64,000 bases of DNA from Microvirga pudoricolor (GCF_016892705.1 NZ_JAFEMB010000006.1:124001-188000); one strand, 5' to 3'; positions 8,735 to 19,204 are shown, counted from the stretch's first letter. The notes: generated by a model from the letters alone, not told the origin. Program-made: numbers and translations.

Positions 8735-8768
8735 CGCAAGGGTTAGACGAAGGGTCTAAGCCCTTGCG
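8735..8768. promoter_or_regulatory. Long hairpin between DUF6867 and livK
   Basis: Inverted repeat of about 14 bp per arm: CGCAAGGGTTAGAC (8735-8748) against GTCTAAGCCCTTGCG (8754-8768), one bulged base, five-base loop. No T-tract follows on either strand. In the middle of the operon it could protect upstream mRNA, attenuate read-through, or separate livK expression from the membrane components. Confidence 0.6.
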
Positions 8769-8793
8769 CGCACGGGGATTCGATCGGGCGCCC

Positions 8794-9149
8794 TCAGGCC
8801 GCCGGAGACTTTTCGCGCCAGGTGAACGGCCCTGTCCGCTCGTACATCCAGCGGTACTGGGTCGTCATCTGGCGGGCACGGTAATACTGGAAGCCCAGCG
8901 TCCCGACGATCAGCATCACGATGGTGTCGATCGCGTAATAGTGGACCGACAGCAGGGTGCCCTCGAACAGGGCGTGATGGATGAAGCGCACCGCCGCGCC
9001 CAGGATCAGGAGGTAGAGGATCAGGGTCCAGTAGGGACGCCAGGTGATCGCGATGGCCCGGCCGGTCATCCAGGCGGCCCAGCCGCCCATGATCACGGTG
9101 ATGAGCGCGAAGAGCCAGAAGGACGGCTCCTCATAGAGAATGCCCTGCA

Positions 9150-9150
<1 letters not shown>
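8794..9150 (-). CDS. DUF6867 small membrane protein of the liv operon
   Basis: 118-residue protein with three to four predicted transmembrane stretches (SFWLFALITVIMGGWAAW, the WTLILYLLILGAAV segment, and IDTIVMLIVGTLGFQYY) and a charged C-terminus. Its ATG overlaps the livF stop codon as ATGA, so it is translationally coupled to the transporter. It matches DUF6867, which in Hyphomicrobiales is found in liv operons. No biochemical role is established. An accessory subunit or stabiliser of LivHM is an inference from position. Confidence 0.8.
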
Positions 9151-9919
<769 letters not shown>

Positions 9920-9923
<4 letters not shown>

Positions 9924-10762
9924 ACGCCGATCTCCGCTTCCACCTGCTCGACCTCTTCGTCGTCCACGCCCAGATAGGCCGCGATGACGCGCGGATCGCT
10001 CTTGACCTCGGACGGGGTGCCGTCCGCGATCTTGGTGCCGTAATCCAGCACCACCACGTGATCCGAGATTTCCATCACGACGGACATATCGTGCTCGATG
10101 AGCAGCAGCGATGTCCCATGATCCTTGCGGATGGAGAGCAGAAGGTTGTTCAATTCGAGGGATTCGCGGGGGTTGAGGCCCGCCGCGGGCTCGTCGAGGC
10201 ACAGGAGCAGAGGGTCCGTGCACATGGCGCGGGCGATCTCCAACCGGCGCTGGTCACCGTAGGGCAGGTCGCCCGCCGGATCGTCCGCGCGATCGATGAG
10301 GCGGGTTTTCTCCAGCCAGAACTTGGCCTTCTCGATCGCCTCCTTCTCGGCGGTGCGGTATCCGCCCAGGCCCAGAATTCCCAGGAAAGTGTAGCCGGAG
10401 GACAGCATCAAGGGATTGTGCTGGGCGACGAGCAGATTCTCCAGGAGGGTCATGCCCGAGAACAGCCGGATGTTCTGGAACGTGCGCGCGACCTTGGCCT
10501 TCCAGTTGATGGAATTGCCTGGCAGCCGCTCCAGGAGCAGGTTGCTCCCGTCCGGCTTGCGCATGGCGATCAAGCCTTCCGTCGGCTTGTAGAAGCCGGT
10601 GATGCAGTTGAACACCGTCGTCTTGCCCGCGCCGTTGGGGCCGATCAGCGCGGTGATGTCGCCGCGCCCGACCTTGAACGACAGGTCGTTGATGGCCACG
10701 AGGCCGCCGAAGCGCATCGTGAGGTGCTGGACGTCCAGCAGAGGGTCTTGGATCCAGCGCAT
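9920..10762 (-). CDS. livG: Branched-chain amino acid ABC transporter ATPase LivG
   Basis: 280-residue ATPase. Walker A GPNGAGKTT lies at about residues 41-49, preceded by the A-loop region LTMRFGGLVAINDLSF. The signature is LPYGDQRRLEIARAM (LPYG in place of LSGG, normal for LivG), Walker B LLCLDEPAAGLNP, and the His switch LLLIEHDMSVVM. The C-terminal branched-chain-type extension ends YLGVDDEEVEQVEAEIGV. Its ATG at 10762 shares a base with the livM stop (TAATG), a sign of coupled translation. Confidence 0.95.
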
Positions 10763-12177
10763 TAGCCGTGTCCTTCCTTGACGAGGGAGCCGGAAATGGC
10801 CTTGCGCTCCTTCAGGATGACGGTGGGTGACCGTTCGGAGATGAGACCGCGCGGACGCCACACCATCATGGCGACCATGCCGGCGCCGAACAGCAGCAGC
10901 CGGTACTCGTTGGGGTCGAAGCCCGATCCGAAGACGGCCTGCAGGAAGGTGAGATTGCGCAGGATCTCCGGCCCGCCCACCAGCACGATGGCGGCGATCG
11001 CGACGCCGATCTGCGAGCCCATGCCGCCCAGGACCACGATGGCCAGGATGATGGCCGATTCCAGGAAGTTAAAGCTCTCCGGCGATACGAAGCCCTGGCG
11101 AACCGCGAAGAACGATCCCGCGAAGCCGCCGAACATGGCCCCGATCGCAAAGGCCGTCAGCTTCACGTTCGTGGTGTTGATGCCGAGCGACCGGCACGCG
11201 ATCTCATCCTCGCGCAGGGCCTCCCAGGCCCGGCCCACGGGCAGCTTGCGCAGCCGCATGGTCACGAAGTTGGTGAGGAGAGCGAGGGCCAGGATCAGGT
11301 AGTACAGGAATATGATCCTGTGCATACCATTGAACTCGAGCCCGAAGGTCTGGGCGAACCCGCCTTCGCCCGACGTGAAGGGCAGGCCGAAGAACGTGGC
11401 GCGCGGGATCGACGAGATGCCGGCGCCGCCATTGGTCAGGTCCGTCCAGTTGATGAGGACGAGGCGGATGATCTCGCCGAAGGCGAGCGTCACGATGGCG
11501 AGGTAGTCGCCCCGCAGGCGTAGAACCGGAAAGCCCAGGATCATGCCCCAGAAGCCCGCCAGGATGCCGGCCAGCGGCAGGCAGATCCAGAACGAGAGCC
11601 CGAACGTGGTGGACAAAAGCGCGTAGGAATAGGCGCCGACCGCATAGAAGGCGACGTAGCCCAGGTCGAGAAGACCCGCCAACCCGACCACGATGTTCAG
11701 GCCCCAGCCCAGCATCACGTAGGTGAGGATCAGGATGCCCAGATCCACCCAGTAGCGGGATTCGTTCAGGCCGCCCTGGATGAAATAGATGATCACCGGG
11801 AAGGCCAGCGCCACCCCGAGGAAGAACGGGATCGCGAAGCGGGACGTCTTCTGGAAGGCGTTGGGCTCCGCATGAACGAATTCCGTCGCCTGATGCGGGC
11901 TCGGAGTCGCCTCACGGGCCGCTTTCGTGGCCATGAAGGCGTGCAGGAGGATCCGCAGTCCGAACACGAGCGCGCAGAGGATCGCCACGAGGCCCCAGCG
12001 CGGGCTCAGCCATAGGTCGCCGCCGCTCTGGTCTGTCTTGTAGGCCAGGATCGGAATCGACAGGCCGAGCATGATGAGCGCGGTCTTCAAACCGTCCTTG
12101 ATGGCGGCCGTCAGGTCGAAACGGTTGGGGAGCGCCGGGCTTTCGGCCGACGCGGTGGTGATGGGAGGTGCGTTCAT
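10762..12177 (-). CDS. livM: Branched-chain amino acid ABC transporter permease LivM
   Basis: 471-residue inner-membrane permease with about ten hydrophobic segments. An N-terminal about 130-residue DUF3382-like extension precedes the BPD_transp_2 domain. The cytoplasmic coupling segment [26 protein letters not shown] contacts the ATPases in this family. [20 protein letters not shown] and [19 protein letters not shown] are the family's conserved transmembrane motifs. Encoded 13 bp after livH and overlapping livG. Confidence 0.95.
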   Translation of the reverse strand: MNAPPITTASAESPALPNRFDLTAAIKDGLKTALIMLGLSIPILAYKTDQSGGDLWLSPRWGLVAILCALVFGLRILLHAFMATKAAREATPSPHQATEFVHAEPNAFQKTSRFAIPFFLGVALAFPVIIYFIQGGLNESRYWVDLGILILTYVMLGWGLNIVVGLAGLLDLGYVAFYAVGAYSYALLSTTFGLSFWICLPLAGILAGFWGMILGFPVLRLRGDYLAIVTLAFGEIIRLVLINWTDLTNGGAGISSIPRATFFGLPFTSGEGGFAQTFGLEFNGMHRIIFLYYLILALALLTNFVTMRLRKLPVGRAWEALREDEIACRSLGINTTNVKLTAFAIGAMFGGFAGSFFAVRQGFVSPESFNFLESAIILAIVVLGGMGSQIGVAIAAIVLVGGPEILRNLTFLQAVFGSGFDPNEYRLLLFGAGMVAMMVWRPRGLISERSPTVILKERKAISGSLVKEGHG

Positions 12178-12190
12178 GATGCCGTCTCCC

Positions 12191-13111
12191 TCAAACCTTC
12201 TCGACCTCAGGCCGTCCGAGAATGCCGGAGGGCATGAAGATCAGCACGATGGCCAGGATGGAGAACGCGGCCACATCCTTGTACTCGATCGAAAAGTAAG
12301 CGGACCAGAACACCTCGATCAGGCCGATGATCAGGCCGCCCAGAACCGCGCCCGGAAGGGATCCAATGCCGCCGAGGACCGCCGCCGTGAAGGCCTTCAC
12401 GCCCGGAACGAAGCCGTCGTTGAAGCTCACGACGCCATAGTAGAGGAGGTACATGGTGCCGGCGACCGCGGCGAGCGCCGCCCCGATCACGAAGGTCAGG
12501 GAGATCGTCCGGTCCACGTTGATGCCGAGAAGCGCCGCCATCTTGCGGTCCTGCTCGCAGGCGCGCTGGGCGCGGCCGAGAGAGGTCTTCTGGACGAGGT
12601 ACCAGAAGATCGTCAGCAGCACCGCCGTGGTGACCATGATGATGATCTGCTTGTAGGACAGGGCGACGTTGTAGCCGCTCTCGCCCTGGAACAACACGAT
12701 CACGTCGCCGATCATCGGGGGGGTCGGCTTGTTGCGTGCCCCTTGGGCAACCTGCACGAAATTCGACAGGAAGATCGAGACGCCGATGGCCGAGATCAGA
12801 GGCGCCAGCCGGAACGATCCACGCAGGGGCCGGTAGGCGATGCGCTCGATGGCCCAGCCCCACAGGGAGGTGAGAACCATCGCGATCACCAGCACGAAAA
12901 GCAGCGCCAACACCACGGAGGAGATGCCGAGCCAGGTCGTGAAGATGAGGAAGAAGATGAGCGCGATGAACGCGGAGAGCATGAACACGTCGCCGTGGGC
13001 GAAGTTGACCATGCCGATGATGCCGAACACCATCGTGTAGCCGATGGCGATGAGCCCGTAGATGGACCCCAGCGTCAGCCCGTTGATGAGCTGCTGCACA
13101 AATATTTCCAT
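12191..13111 (-). CDS. livH: Branched-chain amino acid ABC transporter permease LivH
   Basis: 306-residue permease with about eight transmembrane segments. It starts [20 protein letters not shown], the conserved LivH opening, and continues [40 protein letters not shown] is the coupling helix segment facing LivG/LivF. It is first in the operon, so the liv promoter should lie in the 365 bp upstream. Confidence 0.95.
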   Translation of the reverse strand: MEIFVQQLINGLTLGSIYGLIAIGYTMVFGIIGMVNFAHGDVFMLSAFIALIFFLIFTTWLGISSVVLALLFVLVIAMVLTSLWGWAIERIAYRPLRGSFRLAPLISAIGVSIFLSNFVQVAQGARNKPTPPMIGDVIVLFQGESGYNVALSYKQIIIMVTTAVLLTIFWYLVQKTSLGRAQRACEQDRKMAALLGINVDRTISLTFVIGAALAAVAGTMYLLYYGVVSFNDGFVPGVKAFTAAVLGGIGSLPGAVLGGLIIGLIEVFWSAYFSIEYKDVAAFSILAIVLIFMPSGILGRPEVEKV

Positions 13112-13476
13112 GTCGCGCCCTTAACACCCCCTCTGGAAGGGGTTTTTTGTTTGGGAAACGTCACAGCAAAGCACGATGCAAGAGCCAGGCCAAGCGGGAC
13201 GTTCGGGTGGCGCTCTCTAGCAAACGGTTTAGGCTTCGACAACGAGGGGTTATGGGCCTCATCACGGAAAAGAATGGATGCGACTCATGCCTTCGTCTAA
13301 AACGCGCGAACCTCCGGGAAAAGGTTCCCATTCCGCCCGCCGGTCGGAATGAGGCCGCACCCGGACCGCAGGGCAGGTTTGTGCCGGATCGCTTCCCCCG
13401 AGGAGCGGCAGGCCCCATATGGGGGGCATGACCTTGCCACCCGTCCCGAAGGGGAAAGACGCTTGAACGGACCCAC
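13112..13476. other. Divergent intergenic region between livH and flavin reductase
   Basis: 365 bp without a gene. It must contain the promoter for the liv operon (minus) and for the flavin reductase (plus). Near livH a hairpin ACCCC (13126-13130) / GGGGT (13139-13143) is followed on the plus strand by six T residues (13143-13148), a terminator-like signal oriented against livH transcription. I recognise no riboswitch or clear promoter. Confidence 0.5.
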
Positions 13477-13998
13477 ATGCTGAAAGCGGCCTTTCCCTCC
13501 GGTCCCCCGGACGCGACCTTGCCCGACCCGATGCTCTTCCGCGAGGGCATGAGCCGCGTCGCCGGGGCCGTGCATATCATCACCACCAGCGGGCCGGCCG
13601 GAAAGGCGGGCTTCACGGCCACCGCTGTCACGCCCGTGACGGACGACCCGCCGTCCCTTCTGGTCTGCGTGAACACCTCCGCCCGCTCGCCTACGGCTCT
13701 GCTGGAGAATGGGGTCTTCGCCGTGAACACCCTCGCGGCGGATGACAGGCTTCTCTCGGAAGCCTTCGCGGGGCGCATCGACCTCGAAGGCCGTGACCGC
13801 TTCACGGTCGGCGACTGGCAGGAGGCCCTGACCGGGTCGCCGATCCTGGCCTCGAGCTTGGTCTCCTTCGCATGCCGGATCGCGGACGCGCGAATTGTTG
13901 CCACCCACCACGTGATCATTGGCGAGATCCTCCAGATCCGCCTCGGAGAACCACGCGCGCCGCTGATTTATCACGGCCGGCGTTACCACGCCCTATAG
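13477..13998 (+). CDS. Flavin reductase family protein (HpaC/RutF-like)
   Basis: 173-residue split-barrel flavoprotein. FREGMSRVAGAVHIIT, GFTATAVTPVTDDPPSLLVCVN and GVFAVNTLAADDRLLSEAF are the conserved blocks of NAD(P)H:flavin oxidoreductases that supply reduced FMN or FAD to two-component monooxygenases. No partner oxygenase is adjacent. The last codons overlap the 3' end of the convergent formyltransferase by 6 bp. Confidence 0.88.
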   Translation: MLKAAFPSGPPDATLPDPMLFREGMSRVAGAVHIITTSGPAGKAGFTATAVTPVTDDPPSLLVCVNTSARSPTALLENGVFAVNTLAADDRLLSEAFAGRIDLEGRDRFTVGDWQEALTGSPILASSLVSFACRIADARIVATHHVIIGEILQIRLGEPRAPLIYHGRRYHAL

Positions 13999-14850
13999 GC
14001 GGCTCTCAGGCCTGCGACGCTCGCGGGGCTGCGGATGCCAGCCCGTGAGCTGCACGAACCCGCCCCGGGCCGCCACGATGAGATGGCGCCTGTGCCGGTG
14101 GACGAGGGTTCCCGGCTGATAGCCGTGGCGTTCCTCCCACCCGGCGGCCTCCCAGACATGGATCCAGGTCGACGACACCTGGGCGAAAACCTCGATTGAC
14201 CCGAAGGCCCGGACGGTGCGCAGGACTTCGCTCACAGGCTCGTTCCAGCGAAGGGTGCGCTGGGCCTGATTGACCCGGGGCCAGTAGGAGCCCTTTCCCT
14301 GGGGCGACGCCTCCCGCCAAAGGCCCGGCAGGTCGTCCGCGAGGTCGCCCGCGATGCTTTTGGCGGCCATTTGGCACTTGGCCAAGAGGGTGTCGTGGGT
14401 TTCGCCCGGCGCCAGGGAAAAGCGCCGCTGCGCCACGATGGCGCCCGTGTCGAAGGACGGCGCCAGCGCGTGGGCCGTCATGCCCCAGCCGTCGCGGCCG
14501 TCCAGGATGGCCTGGAAAAGGGGGTAGGGCCCCCGTCCCTCGGGCAGGGGCGAGGGGTGGAAATTCACCCCATAGGGCAAAAACCGCTCCCAATCCTTGA
14601 TGAGCCAGGGATAGCCCGCGACGATCAGGGCGTCGCATCCCATCCGGTTCAGCCCGGCCAGGTCGGCCGGGCCGATGCGGGTCGTTTGCATTGGGATCCT
14701 GGCGGCGCGGGCCCAGGCGGCGGTCTGCGTGTTGAAATCGTAGACGTCGTCGCAGGGCCTGCTGAACAGCTTCAGCGGCGTCCAGCCCCGGTCGAGGAGC
14801 ACCCTGAACACGTCGCCCAGGAAATCGATGCCGGCGAAGGCGAAGCGCAT
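13993..14850 (-). CDS. Formyltransferase-family protein (Fmt-like)
   Basis: 285-residue protein with a formyl_transf_N fold. VNFHPSPLPEGRGPYP corresponds to the Asn/His/Ser-Leu-Leu-Pro catalytic loop of methionyl-tRNA formyltransferase and related hydroxymethyl/formyl-tetrahydrofolate transferases. SFDTGAIVAQRRFSL carries the catalytic Asp context. A C-terminal Fmt-C-like part follows from about residue 195. The N-terminus (MRFAFAGIDFLGDVFRVLL) fits Fmt. It is divergent enough that the substrate (tRNA, nucleotide sugar or other) is not decided, and a canonical fmt would usually lie beside def. Confidence 0.75.
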   Translation of the reverse strand: MRFAFAGIDFLGDVFRVLLDRGWTPLKLFSRPCDDVYDFNTQTAAWARAARIPMQTTRIGPADLAGLNRMGCDALIVAGYPWLIKDWERFLPYGVNFHPSPLPEGRGPYPLFQAILDGRDGWGMTAHALAPSFDTGAIVAQRRFSLAPGETHDTLLAKCQMAAKSIAGDLADDLPGLWREASPQGKGSYWPRVNQAQRTLRWNEPVSEVLRTVRAFGSIEVFAQVSSTWIHVWEAAGWEERHGYQPGTLVHRHRRHLIVAARGGFVQLTGWHPQPRERRRPESRL

Positions 14851-15185
14851 TCGCGAGTGATCCTCTGATAGGTCGGCGGCGCTGGACGGCAGCCGCGTCC
14901 GGCCGGGCGCGGGCGCGCCTCAAGGCAATGTGATCCAGCCTGCCGCAAGGGCAAGCGTACGTCCTTAAACTCTCCTTATAGGATTCGGCAGGAAGCTGCG
15001 AAGGCCCCGGCTGTCCATCCGCCTAAGGGCTCATCCGGGGGACCGGAACCGGAGCAGTAAGGCGGCATTGATTTTCGAGAGGGGGAGGGGGGTGCGCCGG
15101 CCGACATAGGGGTTTGCCGCCGCGTCGCAACGGTCATCAGGGGGCTCAGGAACCGCCTCGGGCCTCCGGCATCGCAGGAGGTCGC
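14851..15185. other. Intergenic region, no gene recognised
   Basis: 335 bp between divergent genes (formyltransferase minus, usg plus). A GGAGG at about 15177 serves usg. I see no convincing coding frame, RNA gene or strong hairpin. Confidence 0.5.
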
Positions 15186-15455
15186 ATGGTTTCTCAGGAT
15201 TTCATCCGCCAGCTCGAAGGCTACGGTCTGACGACCGCAACGATCCTCTATCGCCTGCCCGATCACCCGAAACTGCTGCAAACCTACATTTGGCAGGATT
15301 ACGATCTCGCCCCGAAGTTCCCGGTCCTGCTCGACTTCCTAGAATTCTGGAAGCGGGAACTGGAAGGTCCCCTCCACTCGGTCACGGTGGCGCATTCAAG
15401 GCTGGTCAAGCCGACCGAGTACCGCGCCGTCGAGGGGGTTCTCACACTTTATTGA
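15186..15455 (+). CDS. usg: Usg family protein
   Basis: 89-residue protein of the Usg family, restricted mainly to alphaproteobacteria and named for its place upstream of phosphoribosyl-anthranilate genes in other species. Conserved blocks seen are LEGYGLTTATILYRLPDHP, LLQTYIWQDYDLAPKFP and FLEFWKRELEGPLHSV. The ATG at 15186 has a strong GGAGG Shine-Dalgarno. Function is unknown, and no trp gene is beside it here. Confidence 0.88.
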   Translation: MVSQDFIRQLEGYGLTTATILYRLPDHPKLLQTYIWQDYDLAPKFPVLLDFLEFWKRELEGPLHSVTVAHSRLVKPTEYRAVEGVLTLY

Positions 15456-15549
15456 TCGAGGGCCTGCGCGCGAAGGCCAGCCTTGGACTCCCGGGCGAAC
15501 TCGGGTAGAGAGAGCGCGTTCCATTGTTCTCTACCTGTTTCAGGGCCCC

Positions 15550-16149
15550 TTGTTTTCCAAAGCACGCACATCCGAGATCCTGGTTGCCCTCGCGTCGCAG
15601 CCGGGCGAACGCCTGAGCGTGCGGGACATCATGGCCGTTCTGCAGGACCGCGCCTTCGCGCTGCTCATCGTGCTGCTCGGCCTACCGAACTGCCTGCCCA
15701 TGCCGCCCCCGATCCCGCTGATCTGCGGCCTTCTCCTGGGCCTCGTGGCGTTCCAGATCGCACTCGGGCGCCCGACGCCCTGGCTGCCCCAGCGTCTGCT
15801 CTCCCGGTCGATCGCCCGCGCCGACGTGGAAAAGGCGGCCCTGAAGGCGGCACCCGCCTTCCGGCGGCTGGAGCGTTTCTCACGCCCGCGCATGACGTTC
15901 CTGGATTCGCCGGTCTCCCTGCGGGTCGTGGGCCTGATTCTGCTGGTGATGGCGCTCGGGCTCCTGTTCGCGCCCCCTTTCATCGGGCAAATCCCCTTGG
16001 GCCTCGCGGTCTGCCTCGTGGGCATCGGGCTCGTGGAGCGCGACGGCATCGTGATGCTCGGCGGCTTCGTCGTCGGGGCGCTCGGCCTGACCCTGAGCCT
16101 GGGCTTCGTCTACGCGATCTTTTCGGGGATCGAGGGGTTCTTGGGCTAG
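15550..16149 (+). CDS. exoD: ExoD-family exopolysaccharide synthesis membrane protein
   Basis: 199-residue membrane protein. Conserved ExoD motifs are LSVRDIMAVLQDRAFALLIV and LGLPNCLPMPPPIPLICG, with hydrophobic segments near residues 33-66 and 128-195. In Sinorhizobium, ExoD affects exopolysaccharide production, alkaline tolerance and nodule invasion. The biochemical role is unclear. No ATG is available near the conserved start, and TTG at 15550 (MFSKARTSEIL) is the likely initiation codon. Confidence 0.85.
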   Translation: MFSKARTSEILVALASQPGERLSVRDIMAVLQDRAFALLIVLLGLPNCLPMPPPIPLICGLLLGLVAFQIALGRPTPWLPQRLLSRSIARADVEKAALKAAPAFRRLERFSRPRMTFLDSPVSLRVVGLILLVMALGLLFAPPFIGQIPLGLAVCLVGIGLVERDGIVMLGGFVVGALGLTLSLGFVYAIFSGIEGFLG

Positions 16150-16169
16150 AGTTGTCCTCCAAGCTCCCC

Positions 16170-16326
16170 CTCATCCTGAGGGAATGGCGAAGCCGTTCGT
16201 CTCGAAGCCTCATCCTGAGGGCCCGCGCAGCGGGCGTCTCGAAGGATGGTCCAGCGGAGTGTTTCCCGTACCTCCTGAAGCCCTCCTTCGAGACGCCGCT
16301 GATGCGGCTCCTCAGGATGAGGTCAG
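16170..16326. repeat. Cluster of three rhizobial-type intergenic palindromic repeat units
   Basis: Two direct copies of a unit beginning CCTCATCCTGAGG and ending CGTCTCGAAG (16170-16206, degraded, and 16208-16250) and one inverted copy (16282-16326, CTTCGAGACGCCGCTGATGCGGCTCCTCAGGATGAGG region). The direct and inverted units can pair into a long cruciform. Such units recur between genes in Hyphomicrobiales. The cluster lies between convergent exoD and radC. Confidence 0.8.
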
Positions 16327-16353
16327 GGGTGTTTCAAACGCCTCGAAACGTCG

Positions 16354-17037
16354 TCAAATCAGCTTCAACCCTTTCAGGCTCGCATGACCCTCCCGGCCCA
16401 CGATGATGTGGTCGTGGATCGTGATCCCGAGCGGTGTCGCCACGTCGATGATCTCGCGGGTCATCTTCACGTCCGCCGAGGAGGGCGTCGGGTCGCCGGA
16501 GGGGTGGTTGTGCACGAGGATGAGGGCCGAGGCCGAGAGTTCGAGCGCGCGCTTGACCACTTCGCGGGGATAGACCGGCGTGTGATCGACCGTGCCCGAT
16601 TGCTGCACCTCGTCGGCGATGAGGGCGTTGCGCTTGTCGAGGAAGAGCAGGCGGAACTGCTCTTTGTCCATGAAGGCCATGGCGGCGCGGCAATAATCGA
16701 TGACCGAGCTCCAGGAGGACAGGACCGGGCGCTTGGTGACCTCGCCCCTCGCCAGCCGCCGCCCGGCCGCCTCCACCACCTTCAGGTCGGTGATGATCCC
16801 GGCCGTGACCCCAGGCACTTCCGCCAGCCGGGCCGGGGAGGCGGCCAGGACCTTCGCGAAGCTCCCGAAGCGTTTGACCAGCTCCTTGGCGAGCGGCTTG
16901 ACGTCCCGCCGGGGGATCGACCGGAACAGCACCAGCTCCAAGAGCTCGTAGTCCGGCAGCGCCTCGCTCCCGAACTCGGTGAAGCGGGCTCGCAGCCGGT
17001 CGCGGTGGCCGTGGTAATGGGGCGTGGAATCGGTCAT
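16354..17037 (-). CDS. radC: RadC/JAB-domain protein
   Basis: 227-residue protein with an N-terminal helix-hairpin-helix-like UPF0758 region ([29 protein letters not shown]) and a C-terminal JAMM metallo-domain. The zinc motif is [14 protein letters not shown] (two His and the Asp), with an upstream Glu. The family was once assigned to DNA repair, but a peptidase or nuclease role is unproven. Start at ATG 17037 gives the usual length. A longer frame reaching 17214 overlaps the divergent GFA gene and is unlikely. Confidence 0.9.
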   Translation of the reverse strand: MTDSTPHYHGHRDRLRARFTEFGSEALPDYELLELVLFRSIPRRDVKPLAKELVKRFGSFAKVLAASPARLAEVPGVTAGIITDLKVVEAAGRRLARGEVTKRPVLSSWSSVIDYCRAAMAFMDKEQFRLLFLDKRNALIADEVQQSGTVDHTPVYPREVVKRALELSASALILVHNHPSGDPTPSSADVKMTREIIDVATPLGITIHDHIIVGREGHASLKGLKLI

Positions 17038-17113
17038 GCCTGCTCGTTGACGGGAATCGGCCCGGGGAAGATATTCTGTTTCACATCCGTTGGGAAAGAG
17101 CAGGCGGGAGCGC

Positions 17114-17545
17114 ATGAACAAGGACATCGACCGGATCGACGGCGCCTGCCATTGCGGCACGGTGCGCTTCCGCGTGAAGCTGGCCAACGGCCTCCACACG
17201 GCCCGCCGCTGCACCTGCTCCTATTGCCGGATGCGCGGCGCGGTCGCGGTCTCGGCGGACCGTGCCGATATCGAGATCGTGCAGGGCGAAGAGGCTTTGA
17301 CCCTCTATCAGTTCAACACCGGGACGGCGAAGCACTACTTTTGCTCGACCTGCGGGATCTACACCCACCACCAGCGCCGCTCCGACCCAAGCCAATACGG
17401 CGTCAATGTCGCCTGCCTGGAGGGCGTCAGTCCCTTCGATTTCGAGGAGGTTCCGGTGAATGACGGCGTCTCTCATCCGTCCGATCGGCAGCGCGGGACA
17501 GGCTCGGAATTGGCCGGAATCCTGAAATTCATCCCGGCCAAGTAG
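17114..17545 (+). CDS. GFA-family (glutathione-dependent formaldehyde-activating-like) zinc protein
   Basis: 143-residue CENP-V/GFA fold protein. Zinc-ligand cysteines are seen in [22 protein letters not shown] and [12 protein letters not shown]. The archetype Gfa binds glutathione and S-hydroxymethylglutathione formation was proposed, but most members have no proven reaction. Start chosen at ATG 17114 ([15 protein letters not shown]), preceded by GGCGGGAG. An in-frame ATG at 17090 would add eight residues. Confidence 0.85.
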   Translation: MNKDIDRIDGACHCGTVRFRVKLANGLHTARRCTCSYCRMRGAVAVSADRADIEIVQGEEALTLYQFNTGTAKHYFCSTCGIYTHHQRRSDPSQYGVNVACLEGVSPFDFEEVPVNDGVSHPSDRQRGTGSELAGILKFIPAK

Positions 17546-17557
17546 AAAGCGGGGCGT

Positions 17558-18190
17558 TCAGCTCCTCTGGAACGCCACGTGAAGGCCGAGCCCGACGAGC
17601 AGGGTGCCCCCGGCCCGTTGCATCACCCGCTGGGCGCGGCCCGACCGTTGCAGCCGGCCGACCACCGCTCCGGCCAAGAACACGCAAATCACGTCGGCGA
17701 GGGAGAACATCAGGTTCACCATCGTGCCGAACAGCATGAACTGGACCCAGACCGGGAAGGCTGCTGAAGGGTCGATGAACTGGGGCAGGAAGGCCACGAA
17801 GAAGATCGCGGTCTTCGGATTCAGCACCTCGACGGTGACGCTTTCGAGAAAGGCCCGCCGAGCGGATTTCGGCGCGATGCCGGGCAGCGTGGCCTGTCCC
17901 TGGGACTTGGCCCGGAACATGGCGATGCCGAGCCACACAAGGTAGGCGGCGCCGCAGAGCTTTACGGCGAGGTAGAGGGTCGGCACCGCGTGAAACAGGA
18001 CGGAGAGCCCGGCCGCGGCGGCGATCACGTGCACGTAGCCGCCCAGATGGATGCCCAGGGAGGCCATCAGGCCGGGCCACCGGCCCCGCGCAAGGGTCTG
18101 GGCCGCCGCATAGAGCATGGCCGGACCCGGCATGAAGGCGAAAACCGCCGTGGTCGCCAGAAAAGCGAGCCATATCTCGAGCGATGGCAT
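17558..18190 (-). CDS. LysE/RhtB-family amino acid exporter
   Basis: 210-residue inner-membrane protein with six predicted helices. The family hallmark MPGPAMLYAAAQTLARGRWPG is in the first helix-loop, followed by GIHLGGYVHVIAAAAGL. The conserved ESVTVEVLNPKTAIFFVAFLPQF lies in the middle. Likely exports an amino acid or derivative, with substrate not readable. The ATG at 18190 lies 29 bp after the map stop, so the two genes may be co-transcribed. Confidence 0.9.
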   Translation of the reverse strand: MPSLEIWLAFLATTAVFAFMPGPAMLYAAAQTLARGRWPGLMASLGIHLGGYVHVIAAAAGLSVLFHAVPTLYLAVKLCGAAYLVWLGIAMFRAKSQGQATLPGIAPKSARRAFLESVTVEVLNPKTAIFFVAFLPQFIDPSAAFPVWVQFMLFGTMVNLMFSLADVICVFLAGAVVGRLQRSGRAQRVMQRAGGTLLVGLGLHVAFQRS

Positions 18191-18219
18191 GGCCCTGTCC
18201 CCTATCCCTGGATCGATCG

Positions 18220-19041
18220 TCAGCCGTACACCGTCGCCGGCGCCCCGAAGCCCTTGGGCGAGAGCGTGAAGATCTCGCAGCCGGTTTCCGTCACGCCCAC
18301 CGCGTGCTCGTACTGGGCCGACAGGGAGCGGTCACGGGTCACGGCGGTCCAGCCATCGGCCAGCACCTTCACCTGCGGGCGGCCGAGATTGATCATCGGC
18401 TCGATGGTGAAGAACATGCCGGCTTTCAGCTCCACATTGTAGGACGGCTCGACATAATGGAGAATCGTGGGCGCGTCGTGGAAGACCCGGCCGACCCCGT
18501 GGCCGCAGAAATCCCGCACCACGGTGCAGCGCTCGGACTCGGCATAGGACTGGATGGCCGCCCCAATATCGTTGGTGCTGGCTCCAGGCTTGACCGCTGA
18601 GATGCCCCGCATGAGGCATTCGTAGGTGATCTCGCACAGGCGCTGCGCCTTCCGGGGCACGTCGCCCACGTAATACATGCGGCTCGAATCGCCGTACCAG
18701 CCGTCCAGAATGAACGTCACGTCGATGTTGACGATGTCGCCCTCCCGGAGGGGCTTGTCGTTGGGGATCCCATGGCAGACCACATGGTTGATCGAGGTGC
18801 AGATCGTCTTGTTGTAGCCCCGGTAGTACAAACAGGCCGGGTAGGCCCCGTGGTCCATGCCGAACTCGAACATCAGCTTGTCGAGGTAGTCGGTGGTGAC
18901 GCCGGGCTTCACGTGGTCAACCAGGAGGTCCAGCGCCCTGGCGGTGAGCTGCCCGGCGCGGCGCATGCCCTCGAAGGCCTCGGGGCCGTGGAGCGGGATA
19001 TCGGGCGCGGCCCGGCGGGCGGTGATTTCGGCTTCGGTCAT
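18220..19041 (-). CDS. map: Type I methionine aminopeptidase
   Basis: 273-residue cytosolic metalloenzyme that removes the initiator Met from nascent proteins. The metal site is visible: DVTFILDGWYGDSSRMY (two Asp), GHGVGRVFHDAPTILHY (His), FTIEPMINLG (Glu) and SAQYEHAVGVTETG (Glu). The substrate His lies in INHVVCHGIPND. Start at ATG 19041 (MTEAEITARR) matches the family. A longer frame adds 16 atypical residues. Confidence 0.95.
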   Translation of the reverse strand: MTEAEITARRAAPDIPLHGPEAFEGMRRAGQLTARALDLLVDHVKPGVTTDYLDKLMFEFGMDHGAYPACLYYRGYNKTICTSINHVVCHGIPNDKPLREGDIVNIDVTFILDGWYGDSSRMYYVGDVPRKAQRLCEITYECLMRGISAVKPGASTNDIGAAIQSYAESERCTVVRDFCGHGVGRVFHDAPTILHYVEPSYNVELKAGMFFTIEPMINLGRPQVKVLADGWTAVTRDRSLSAQYEHAVGVTETGCEIFTLSPKGFGAPATVYG

Positions 19042-19204
19042 GGGGGATCCTGTTCGTCCCGAATGTAAGGATTGGCGCGCCCGAGGCAAGCGCGGGGGAC
19101 GCGGGCCTCACGGCCTCGCTTGCGAATGCCGCCTGACAATGCCAAGAGCAACCCCGTGAGCAACCCCGTTCGGCCGATATCTCGGCCCCAGGTTCCCGTC
19201 GACG

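Noticed and set aside
10078..10223. Extension of the livF frame upstream to 10223
   Set aside because: This is read-through in the wrong frame of livG. The ATGA overlap at 9920-9923 gives the real livF start.
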